A stretch of DNA of 64,000 nt from Vulcanimicrobiota bacterium. Its GTDB lineage: Bacteria > Vulcanimicrobiota > Vulcanimicrobiia > Vulcanimicrobiales > Vulcanimicrobiaceae. The translations under genes and the position numbers were made by a program. Below are positions 48,189 to 55,055 of the stretch, piece by piece (within the stretch, counting starts at the first letter, position 1; the number at the start of each line of letters is the position of its first letter). The DNA lies in contig JAAXCW010000007.1 in assembly GCA_013036095.1 (NCBI GenBank), positions 1-64,000 of the forward strand. The letters run 5' to 3'. A model generated the notes under the pieces. That model saw only the letters and a list, made by a program, of their open reading frames with translations, searched no databases and was not told the origin of the DNA.

Positions 48189-49632
48189 AGTCGGCGGCTT
48201 GCGACGGGGTTTTTTGCTGCATGATGCTTGTCACGGTCAGCGTCGTTGAGATCGGTTTGAATGCCGACGGCGATTGCGTGAAATCGAACATGTCGTCGAG
48301 CGCATCGGCGCGAGCGTCGGCGGTGTACGACTGAATCGACGTCAGTCCAAAGATCTTTTCGATGAAGTGCAGGCTACTCGCGACTTCGTGCTGCGCGTGC
48401 GAAACGTAGTTATGCTTCGAGTAGGGCGAGACGACGATCAGCGGGGTGCGAATGCCCAAACCTTCATATGCGCCGGTGCGCGCGTCGGCGTATTGGGGCG
48501 GAACGACGTGATCGTACCAGCCGCCCCAATCATCGTACATGATGATGATCGCCGTGCTGTTCCAGTACTTGCTCTTGCCGACCGCATTAACGATGTTGGC
48601 CACCCATTGCGGACCGGTAGTGCTGAGCGACCCGGCGTGATCGGAGTTCAAGAACGACGGCATGACCCACGAAACTTGCGGAAGGTTGCCGCTTGCGATG
48701 TCGGTGAAGAACGAACTCTCCGGCGATTTAACGTTGCGCACCCAATCTGCGCCGAAACGGACCGGATAGATGACGTCGAACGCAGACCAAATGTCACCGA
48801 GATTTAGGCCGATGGTGGGCGAGTAAAAGCCCCAGGATATGCCTTTGTTATCGAGCTGAGTGGCAATCGTGCTGTAGGAAAAACACGGGAACGGCCCGGG
48901 GAGCTCCTGGCCAAACTGCGCCGCGAATGGATAATACGCCGGCGGCGGATTGACCATCTGCAAGACCGCGGTTGTCGTCGGCGCGGGCGCATCGCATCCC
49001 CAGGTTTGATTGAAGTCGCTCGGGATCTCGGCCACGTGGCCGGACTCGCCGGCGATCATGTATTGATGCGAAACGTAACTGGGCCCATTGTTTGACGGAA
49101 AGAAATCGTCGCCGATCGCGTACTGTGCGGCCATGTCCCAAAACGGCTGGACTTCGGTGCGCGGAACGTACGCGTAAGCTAACGGTGTCGTCGATCCCGG
49201 CGGGTAGTGCGTACCATAAACCCAGCATCTCGTATCGTTCAGCTGATCGTTTGACGGACAACTGCAGCCGGATAGCAGAACTCCGCAAAAAGTGAAGATC
49301 TCCTTATCGAACCCATCCATTTTTCCGCCGTCGTAATTTGCTAAAAACTGAACGCGCAGGTGGTTGATGTCGGTGGGATAGGCCAAAGTGATTGGCTGCA
49401 GATTCTGTCTGTTGCCCTTCGAATCGATCCCAAAGCTCTGCGTGTTTGCGCCGGGATAGCCTTGGAAGACGCCGTCGAACGTGCGGTTCTCTTGCATGAT
49501 GACGACGACGTGCTGGATAGCCGGACCGGGCGCCGTGGTCGGAATTACGGGCGCTGGAAGGCTGGCACTTCCGCCGCTGCAACCCGCAAGCGTTACCGCT
49601 ACCGCTGCTGCCAAGACTAGGCAGCGCCGCAT
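48184..49632 (-). CDS. Phosphoesterase-family (acid phosphatase / phospholipase C-like) lipoprotein
   Basis: A 482-residue lipoprotein (CLVLAAAVAVTLAGCSGGSA, lipobox LAGC) of the PF04185 phosphoesterase family. It shows the family motifs HVVVIMQENRTFDGVFQGYP at the start of the domain, the SNNGPSYVSHQYMIAGESGH region, and the metal-binding MYDDWGGWYDHVVPP. Members cleave phosphate monoesters or phospholipid head groups at the cell surface. The location is unusual: it splits dnaN from recF, with 8 bp to dnaN and a 3-bp overlap with recF, so it appears cotranscribed with replication genes. Confidence 0.88.
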   Translation of the reverse strand: MRRCLVLAAAVAVTLAGCSGGSASLPAPVIPTTAPGPAIQHVVVIMQENRTFDGVFQGYPGANTQSFGIDSKGNRQNLQPITLAYPTDINHLRVQFLANYDGGKMDGFDKEIFTFCGVLLSGCSCPSNDQLNDTRCWVYGTHYPPGSTTPLAYAYVPRTEVQPFWDMAAQYAIGDDFFPSNNGPSYVSHQYMIAGESGHVAEIPSDFNQTWGCDAPAPTTTAVLQMVNPPPAYYPFAAQFGQELPGPFPCFSYSTIATQLDNKGISWGFYSPTIGLNLGDIWSAFDVIYPVRFGADWVRNVKSPESSFFTDIASGNLPQVSWVMPSFLNSDHAGSLSTTGPQWVANIVNAVGKSKYWNSTAIIIMYDDWGGWYDHVVPPQYADARTGAYEGLGIRTPLIVVSPYSKHNYVSHAQHEVASSLHFIEKIFGLTSIQSYTADARADALDDMFDFTQSPSAFKPISTTLTVTSIMQQKTPSQAADY

Positions 49633-49640
49633 TATGCCGC

Positions 49641-50756
49641 CTATTGCCGCAGCGGCATCAACACATACAGTTGCTGCGCGCCCTCCGCCGGCTCGACCGG
49701 TTTGATTGCCGCCGGCGAGAGCGGACCCAGGAATTCCATGACGGTCTGCGCGCTCTCGATGTGATTCAAGATCTCAACGAGATAGCGAGCGTTGAAGGCG
49801 ATCGTCAAATCTTCGCCTTGTTGCTCGACTTCGAGTTCTTCGTATGCGTTACCCGATACGTCGGAGCTTGCAGTGACGATGAGCGTTTGGTTCGCAACTG
49901 CGAGTTTTACCATGCTTGCGCGATCTCCGGCAACCAGTTCGGCGCGGCGCAGCGCTGCGATCAAACTTGGCGTGCTAACCTTCATCGAACGATCGAATTT
50001 CGCAGGGATGACCTGACCGTAATTCGGGTATTGTCCGTCGACCAGCCGGACGGTGATCGATGCGTCGCCGGCGGAAAACATGAGCTGGTTGCTCTGCGTG
50101 CCGAGCGCCGTGACGTCGACGAATTCGGCGCCGCCCAGATTGCGCGCCGCTTCGATGAGCGCGCGGGAAGGCACGATATATTTCTCGCTGCCGGAAACGC
50201 CGCTCTCGAGCGTCGTCTGATATTTTGCCAGGCGGTAGCCGTCGGTCGCAACCATGGTCAGCGAGTCGCCTTCGATTTCGAGCAGCGTTCCCATCAGAAC
50301 CGCGCCGCGCGCTTCCTCGCTCGACGCCGCAAAGATAGCGGCGTTGACGCCATCGCGAAACCTCTTGGCGGAGATTCGGAAGTTTTGGCCCTTCTGCGCG
50401 GTCGGAAGCGGCGGATACTCTTCGGCCGGCAGAGCGTGGAAGTCGTAGCTGCTGCGCTCGTATTTGACGCTGGCACGCGTCGGCGTTCCCGTCAATTCCA
50501 TGAGCCCGGCTTGCAGATTGCCCAAGTAGCTGCTGAACAATTTGGCCGGAACGGTCACGCTGCCCGATTCACTGACTTCGGCCTTGAAGGCATGCTCGAG
50601 CGTCACTTCGAGATCGGTCGCGCGCACGGAGATTTTGCCTTCGTCTGCGCTGAGCAGCACGTTGGACAAGATGGGAACGGTCGTATGCGCGTTGACGACC
50701 TTGCTTGCGGCACCGACTGCGCCGGAGATGTCTTTCGTGTTACAGGTGAACTTCAT
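49641..50756 (-). CDS. dnaN: DNA polymerase III beta sliding clamp
   Basis: A 371-residue beta clamp, full length. N-terminal MKFTCNTKDISGAVGAASKV and NAHTTVPILSNVLLSADEGK, a central LLEIEGDSLTMVATDGYRLA and the ending QLYVLMPLRQ are all diagnostic. Three clamp domains of about 120 residues each can be followed. Its own promoter is probably the TATAAT at 50794-50789 in the dnaA-dnaN gap, giving a leader of about 26 nt. Confidence 0.97.
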   Translation of the reverse strand: MKFTCNTKDISGAVGAASKVVNAHTTVPILSNVLLSADEGKISVRATDLEVTLEHAFKAEVSESGSVTVPAKLFSSYLGNLQAGLMELTGTPTRASVKYERSSYDFHALPAEEYPPLPTAQKGQNFRISAKRFRDGVNAAIFAASSEEARGAVLMGTLLEIEGDSLTMVATDGYRLAKYQTTLESGVSGSEKYIVPSRALIEAARNLGGAEFVDVTALGTQSNQLMFSAGDASITVRLVDGQYPNYGQVIPAKFDRSMKVSTPSLIAALRRAELVAGDRASMVKLAVANQTLIVTASSDVSGNAYEELEVEQQGEDLTIAFNARYLVEILNHIESAQTVMEFLGPLSPAAIKPVEPAEGAQQLYVLMPLRQ

Positions 50757-51001
50757 TCCACACTCATTGCTGTCGTCGTTGGCTCTTTATTATAAAAAGA
50801 TCTAATAGTATTAGTAGTAAGGCGGTGCATTCTGCGAAGAAGCCCCGATTTGCTTGCTACGATGCGGGTTTGTGCCCGGCATAACCTGTGCAGGACCTTG
50901 GGGAGTTCCTACACATGTACACCGCCGGCCGCCTCCGGCCAGTTATCCACGCGTTCAAAGCCGCCCTGTGCATCATGTCGTGCATTATAAGATGTAAACG
51001 C
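50757..51001 (-). promoter_or_regulatory. dnaA-dnaN intergenic region with dnaN promoter, palindrome and DnaA-box-like site
   Basis: This 245-bp gap holds, in the minus direction: a TATAAT at 50989-50984 just after dnaA; a DnaA-box-like TTATCCACG (one mismatch) on the plus strand at 50943-50951; a GGCCG/CGGCC hairpin without T-run at 50927-50940; and an AT-rich stretch (50786-50820) with a perfect TATAAT at 50794-50789. Directly upstream of that -10, CTAATA-G-TATTAG (50802-50814) is a 13-bp palindrome lying in the spacer region. The promoter call is good for the -10, weak for the -35. Confidence 0.5.
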
Positions 51002-52372
51002 TTAGTCGGTTTGGCAGAGCGCCAGGAGGGAGCGGATCTTATTGCGGTAGGCTTCGTCGCGCTGCATTTGGTCCTTCACCTTGTCCCGCGCGTACATCAC
51101 CGTCGTGTGGTCCTTCTTGTTGAACTCACGCGCGATGTGGGGCAGAGAACAATCCGTCAGTTCCGTGCAGACGAACATCGCGATCTGACGGGGCCCGGCT
51201 ACGCGCTGGTCGCGCCGGTGATTGTCCATCTCTTTGATCGTCAGGCCGTGGGCCTTCGCGATCTTGTCTTTGATCGTGTCGATCGTCACGCGCCGCAGCG
51301 GCATCTGGGCGACCGCGTTCTTCAGCACTTCGGCCGCGAGGTCGACCGTGATGGTAGACTTGGTTAGCGACGAAAACGCGACGACACGAATAAGCGCGCC
51401 TTCGAGCTCGCGGATGTTCGACGGAATGACCTTGGCGATGTATGACGTCACCTCGTCAGGGACCGGAATCTTCTCGGACTCCGCTTTCTTGCGCAGAATG
51501 GCTTCGCGCGTCTCCAAGTCGGGCGGTTGAATATCGGTGAGTAGGCCCCATTCGAATCGCGAACGCAAACGGTTCTCCAGCGTTTGAATCTCTTTGGGCG
51601 GACGATCGCTCGAGATAACGAGCTGGCGCCCCGATTCGTGCAGCGCGTTGAACGTGTGGAAGAACTCTTCTTGGGTGCCTTCCTTGCCTTCCAAGAATTG
51701 GATGTCGTCGATCAGCAGCACGTCGACCAAACGATACTTGTTGCGAAACTCAAGGGTCTTGTTGTTTTGCACCGCGATGATGAACTCGTTGGTGAATTTT
51801 TCGCTCGACACGTAGACGACGTTGGCGTCGGGAATGTCTTGCAGAACGCGGTGGCCGATCGCGTGCATGAGGTGCGTCTTGCCCAATCCGACACCGCCGT
51901 AGAGAAACAGCGGATTGTACGCGCGCGCCGGCGCGGCTGCGACCGCTTGCGCGGCAGCGTGCGCGAACCGGTTGGAGTTGCCGATGACAAACTCTTCAAA
52001 GGTGTAGCGCGAATTCAGATTGCCGGGCCGGAACTCGGTTTGCAGGCGCGCCGCGCCCGCCGCCGGCTGGGCGGAGGCTTCAGGAGCGGGCGTTTCGCCC
52101 GGCGTTTCGACGATCACGAACTGCAGCTCAAAAACGGTTCCGAACGTTTCGGCGAGCGCTTCGACGATCTGAACCTTGAGGCGATTTTCGGTCCACTCGC
52201 GGGCAAATGTGTTCCCGACCGCCAGCAACAACTCGTTCCCGTTGAGGGAAACCAGCCGCAACGGCTTGATCCACATTTCGTAAACCGGTTTGGAAAACTT
52301 TCGTTCTAGCGCTGTGAGTGCGGATTGCCAGAGTTCATTGGAAATATCGGTGTTTCCAGCCGCAAGCGCCAT
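51002..52372 (-). CDS. dnaA: Chromosomal replication initiator DnaA
   Basis: A 456-residue DnaA. ATG at 52372 is used (ALAAGNTDISNELWQSALTA), as domain I normally opens with the x-LW-x-x-AL helix; an ATG 48 bp upstream is possible. Domain II is a short Pro/Ala linker (about 90-108). AAA+ motifs: GGVGLGKT at 149-156, LLIDDIQFLEGKEGTQEEFF, and sensor II IRELEGALIRV. Domain IV has PRQIAMFVCTELTDCSLPHI and the DNA-contact loop NKKDHTTVMYA, where the usual GGRDHTTV arginine is lysine. It is co-oriented with replication leftward from the adjacent origin. Confidence 0.97.
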   Translation of the reverse strand: MALAAGNTDISNELWQSALTALERKFSKPVYEMWIKPLRLVSLNGNELLLAVGNTFAREWTENRLKVQIVEALAETFGTVFELQFVIVETPGETPAPEASAQPAAGAARLQTEFRPGNLNSRYTFEEFVIGNSNRFAHAAAQAVAAAPARAYNPLFLYGGVGLGKTHLMHAIGHRVLQDIPDANVVYVSSEKFTNEFIIAVQNNKTLEFRNKYRLVDVLLIDDIQFLEGKEGTQEEFFHTFNALHESGRQLVISSDRPPKEIQTLENRLRSRFEWGLLTDIQPPDLETREAILRKKAESEKIPVPDEVTSYIAKVIPSNIRELEGALIRVVAFSSLTKSTITVDLAAEVLKNAVAQMPLRRVTIDTIKDKIAKAHGLTIKEMDNHRRDQRVAGPRQIAMFVCTELTDCSLPHIAREFNKKDHTTVMYARDKVKDQMQRDEAYRNKIRSLLALCQTD

Positions 52373-52596
52373 CCTGTATCCGTCCCGTCGTAATCTAGTT
52401 CGGAACTCCACCATCGACAAAAGTCTAACGGCGCAGTCCCTTCGTGGAGGCGCACAGGTTGGCGCTATCGGGGTCGTATCCTGCGGTAAATTAAGAGATT
52501 CTTATCCACTTATCCACAGGTGTAGAACCATCGATTTTTCGGGTCAAAACACACGTATTCCACCGCTCCGCCGCATGTATTGACAAGCGGGAAATC

Positions 52597-52616
52597 GCCC
52601 GTGGCGACGGGCTTTT
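52597..52616 (+). terminator. Stem-loop with T-run inside the origin region
   Basis: GCCCGT-GGCG-ACGGGC is a 6-bp GC-rich stem with a four-base loop followed by TTTT on the plus strand, the form of an intrinsic terminator. No plus-strand gene ends upstream, since dnaA runs the other way, so its role is unclear: it could insulate the origin from rightward read-through or be a structural element of oriC. Confidence 0.35.
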
Positions 52617-52700
52617 CGGCCCAAGTCGAGCAAGCCTCAGCGCAGCGCTGTCCACAGCCTTCTCCACAAGTGTGGAGAGCGGACGTTTCTGAATCTTTGC

Positions 52701-52729
52701 TTGACGGCCCGCGACGCTGGTCCTATACT
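52701..52729 (+). promoter_or_regulatory. rpmH promoter (sigma-70 type)
   Basis: TTGACG at 52701-52706 and TATACT at 52724-52729 with a 17-bp spacer form a near-consensus vegetative promoter. Transcription should start around 52736, giving a leader of about 50 nt before the rpmH ATG at 52785. It would drive the rpmH-rnpA-yidD-yidC-khpB operon. Confidence 0.75.
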
Positions 52730-52784
52730 AAGTGGCTGTGCCGGCGGGTGCATCCCCGGCACGTTCCCAGGAGTACATTCCTTC

Positions 52785-52919
52785 ATGAAGCGGACCTTTC
52801 AACCGCATAACCGCCGGCGCAAGCGCGTCCACGGCTTTCGCGAGCGTATGTCCACCAAAAACGGCCGCCGCGTCATTGCGGCCCGCCGCAGAAAGGGCCG
52901 CAAGCGCCTCAGCGTCTGA
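52785..52919 (+). CDS. rpmH: 50S ribosomal protein L34
   Basis: A 44-residue basic protein with the classical L34 sequence: [20 protein letters not shown], then [24 protein letters not shown]. It is full length, and a CAGGAG site lies about 14 bp upstream. First gene of the rightward operon from oriC; its stop TGA overlaps the rnpA start ATG by one base. Confidence 0.98.
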   Translation: MKRTFQPHNRRRKRVHGFRERMSTKNGRRVIAARRRKGRKRLSV

Positions 52920-53239
52920 TGCGACGCTTTGCCAGCCTGCGCCGCCAGGCGGATTTCGCCCGCCTGCGCCAGCGCGGCCGGCGTATGGCCACCCCGAATT
53001 TGACGGTTTACCGCGGCGAAGGCGCCCCAAAGGGCGAACGCCCGCTCGTGGGCATTACCGTTTCCACTTCAGTGGGCAAAGCCATCATCCGTAATCAAGT
53101 AAAGCGTCGCATCGCGGCCGCCATGCACGAACTTGTTCCCGCCGATCCGCAGGTCCGGATTCTGGTTGTCGCGCGGCCTTCCACGGCCGCCGCTTCTTAC
53201 GCGGACTTGCGCGCCGAACTCGCGCGAGCGTTGGCTTAG
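52919..53239 (+). CDS. rnpA: Ribonuclease P protein component
   Basis: A 106-residue RNase P protein. N-terminal RRFASLRRQADFARLRQRGR and the RNA-binding motif AIIRNQVKRRIAAAMHEL (RNR-x-KR region) are diagnostic; the length is near the 110-120 norm. It binds the RNase P RNA, not in this window, to mature tRNA 5' ends. One-base overlaps with rpmH and yidD show tight coupling. Confidence 0.96.
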   Translation: MRRFASLRRQADFARLRQRGRRMATPNLTVYRGEGAPKGERPLVGITVSTSVGKAIIRNQVKRRIAAAMHELVPADPQVRILVVARPSTAAASYADLRAELARALA

Positions 53240-53454
53240 TGCGCCGTATCGCTGCCGCCGCGCTGCGCGTCTATAAGATCGTGATTTCGCCGCTTCTTCC
53301 GCAAGCGTGCCGATTCTATCCGACTTGTTCGGAGTACGCGGCCCAGGCATTTGAAAAACATGGCATGCTCCGCGGAGGCGCGATGGCTGCGAGCCGGCTT
53401 GCCCGCTGTCATCCATGGCATCCCGGCGGATTCGATCCGGTCGCGGAGCGGTAG
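53239..53454 (+). CDS. yidD: Membrane protein insertion efficiency factor YidD
   Basis: A 71-residue YidD (DUF37), GTG start overlapping the rnpA TAG. Characteristic segments are YKIVISPLLPQACRFYPTCS (the CRFxPTCSxYA motif), KHGMLRGGAMAASRLARCHP and the ending WHPGGFDPVAER. An amphipathic N-terminal helix associates with the inner membrane. It supports YidC, encoded 3 bp downstream. Confidence 0.97.
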   Translation: MRRIAAAALRVYKIVISPLLPQACRFYPTCSEYAAQAFEKHGMLRGGAMAASRLARCHPWHPGGFDPVAER

Positions 53455-53457
53455 ATC

Positions 53458-54327
53458 GTGCATTTTATTTTTGCGACGAACGCGTTTCTGGACCCGATCG
53501 TCAACGGCATCACGGCTATCCTCAATGCAATCAACTCCGTCGTGCACAGCCGCGGCTGGAGTTTAGTTATCTTTGCGCTCGGCTTCAAATTGATCTCGTG
53601 GCCCCTGAACACCAAGCAGTTCATGTCGATGATCAAAATGCAGAAGCTCGCTCCGCAAATGAAAGCGCTGCAGGCCAAGTATGCCAAGAGCGATCCGCAG
53701 CGCTATCAAAAAGAGACGATGGAGCTCTACAAACGGGAAGGCGCCAATCCGCTGGCTGGCTGCTGGCCCATGCTCGTGCAGTATCCGATCATCATCAGCG
53801 TCTACTACGCCGTGTGGGCCCACAAAGATCTTTACAAGAACGAACACTGGCTGTGGGTCGGCGCGCCGTTCACCGACCATGTAGCGCCGCTTTTATGGAA
53901 GGCATATCTGTTCGCGCCGAATTTGGCAGCGGCCGACATCGTGCTGCTGCTGCTCTACGCGATCTCGATGTATTTCTATTCGCGCTACGCGACAATGCCG
54001 TCGGCCGATCCGCAACAGGCTCAGACGCAAAAACTGATGGCGATCTTCTCGCCGCTCATGCTGGGGTTTTTGGGACTGCGCTACAATTGGCCATCGGCGA
54101 TGGTCCTGTACTGGTTTTCGTACAACTTGTTCACGATGGGCCAACAGTTTTATCTGCTCGGGAAGTACCACCAGCCGCTATCGGCGCTGGATGACTTTCA
54201 CGCGCTCACCGACTTGCCGGACGACGCGAAGACCAAGGCGCTGCCGAAGGCCAACGGGGAAGTCGCCGGCCAGCAGCGGGGCGGTTCGCGCAGAAACAAA
54301 AAGAAAAAGAGAGGCGCAAGAAGGTAG
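53458..54327 (+). CDS. yidC: Membrane protein insertase YidC (short type)
   Basis: A 289-residue YidC/Oxa1/Alb3 insertase with GTG start. It has five hydrophobic segments and the core pattern GWSLVIFALGFKLISWPLNT, QLAPQMKALQAKY-like cytoplasmic coil (KLAPQMKALQAKYAKSDPQR) and NPLAGCWPMLVQYPIIISVY. The large periplasmic P1 domain found in proteobacterial YidC is absent, so it resembles the Gram-positive/cyanobacterial form. A basic C-terminal tail (RRNKKKKRGARR) may contact ribosomes. khpB follows after 2 bp. Confidence 0.96.
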   Translation: MHFIFATNAFLDPIVNGITAILNAINSVVHSRGWSLVIFALGFKLISWPLNTKQFMSMIKMQKLAPQMKALQAKYAKSDPQRYQKETMELYKREGANPLAGCWPMLVQYPIIISVYYAVWAHKDLYKNEHWLWVGAPFTDHVAPLLWKAYLFAPNLAAADIVLLLLYAISMYFYSRYATMPSADPQQAQTQKLMAIFSPLMLGFLGLRYNWPSAMVLYWFSYNLFTMGQQFYLLGKYHQPLSALDDFHALTDLPDDAKTKALPKANGEVAGQQRGGSRRNKKKKRGARR

Positions 54328-54329
54328 CT

Positions 54330-54953
54330 ATGTTTGAAGACGACGTCGAGCCCGAAGATCAGCAGCCCGCGGAGATTCGCGACCGCGATATCCCCGGTAC
54401 CGGAACGCGCGTCCGGCGCGGCGGAACCGGCGGACGCCGTCCGCCCAATGGTACGCGCCGAAGTGCCCCGGCGCCGCGCAAAGGGCCGAAGACCGCGATG
54501 CCTGACGCCGCGAAGCCGGCGCGCGACCTGCTCGAAGAGATTCTCGGAAAGATGGGCGTGCCTCATGCAGAGATCGAGTATCTCTCGCGTCCGGAAGGCG
54601 AGTATTTTGAAGTCACCGGTCCGGACTTGGCGATGCTCATCGGACGGCACGGCAACACGCTCGAGTCGCTGAACTTGGTCTTCAACAACATTCTGAACGC
54701 CGGCGTGAAGACCGGCCGCAAGTATTACACGATTGACGCCGAGGGCTACCGTGCGCGCCGCGCGGATCAACTTAAGAACCTCGCGCTGATGACGCTCGAG
54801 CGCTGCGTTCGCGAGAATACACCGCAAAAGCTCGAACCGATGCTGCCCTCGGAGCGAAAGATCGTGCACATCGCTTTGGCCGAAAACGCCTTAGTGCGTA
54901 CCGAGTCCGAAGGCGTCGAGCCGGAGCGAAGAGTGGTCGTTTTTCCCAAGTAG
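54330..54953 (+). CDS. khpB: RNA-binding protein KhpB (Jag), KH and R3H domains
   Basis: A 207-residue Jag/KhpB protein. The first ~65 residues are charged and disordered (in place of a typical Jag_N domain). A KH domain follows with LAMLIGRHGNTLESLNLVFN (the GxxG-type loop IGRHG), and an R3H domain with RARRADQLKNLALMTLERCV and PSERKIVHIALAENALV. It commonly pairs with KhpA to bind RNA and affect cell-wall growth; the yidC-khpB order is typical of Gram-positive-like lineages. Confidence 0.93.
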   Translation: MFEDDVEPEDQQPAEIRDRDIPGTGTRVRRGGTGGRRPPNGTRRSAPAPRKGPKTAMPDAAKPARDLLEEILGKMGVPHAEIEYLSRPEGEYFEVTGPDLAMLIGRHGNTLESLNLVFNNILNAGVKTGRKYYTIDAEGYRARRADQLKNLALMTLERCVRENTPQKLEPMLPSERKIVHIALAENALVRTESEGVEPERRVVVFPK

Positions 54954-54963
54954 CTCGTCGGCG

Positions 54964-55012
54964 CATAGCCTTCGCCTCGCTTAGGCTATGTTTAATCGCT
55001 CGGCGAAGGCTA
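54964..55012 (+). promoter_or_regulatory. Mutually exclusive hairpins between khpB and mnmE (terminator or attenuator)
   Basis: CATAGCC (54964-54970) can pair with GGCTATG (54984-54990), which is followed by TTTAAT, like an intrinsic terminator for the rpmH-khpB operon. Alternatively TAGCCTTCGCC (54966-54976) pairs perfectly over 11 bp with GGCGAAGGCTA (55002-55012). Both use TAGCC at 54966-54970, so only one can form at a time. The rest of this 102-bp gap holds the AGGGAAG site of mnmE. Confidence 0.5.
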
Positions 55013-55055
55013 TCCGCCGCCTCGCACTTGTTAAAAGCGCGTAGGGAAGATTGAT

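Larger units (their letters stand above)
52373..52784. other. Probable chromosomal origin (oriC), dnaA-rpmH intergenic region
   Basis: This 412-bp non-coding gap between divergent dnaA and rpmH carries a cluster of DnaA-box sequences: TTATCCACT at 52502-52510 and TTATCCACA at 52510-52518, sharing one base, then TTCTCCACA at 52660-52668 and CTGTCCACA at 52648-52656, and TGTGGAGAG at 52671-52679 in the opposite direction. CTCCACA-AG-TGTGGAG (52662-52677) is a near-perfect palindrome. An AT-rich run (TAAATTAAGAGATT, about 52487-52500) borders the tandem boxes and could be the unwinding element. Genes on both sides point away from it, as expected for oriC. The rpmH promoter is at its right edge. 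Confidence 0.75.

Noticed and set aside
52580-52608. Second rightward promoter in oriC from TTGACA at 52580
   Set aside because: No acceptable -10 at 16-18 bp spacing (GGCGAC there); the rpmH promoter at 52701 is far better.
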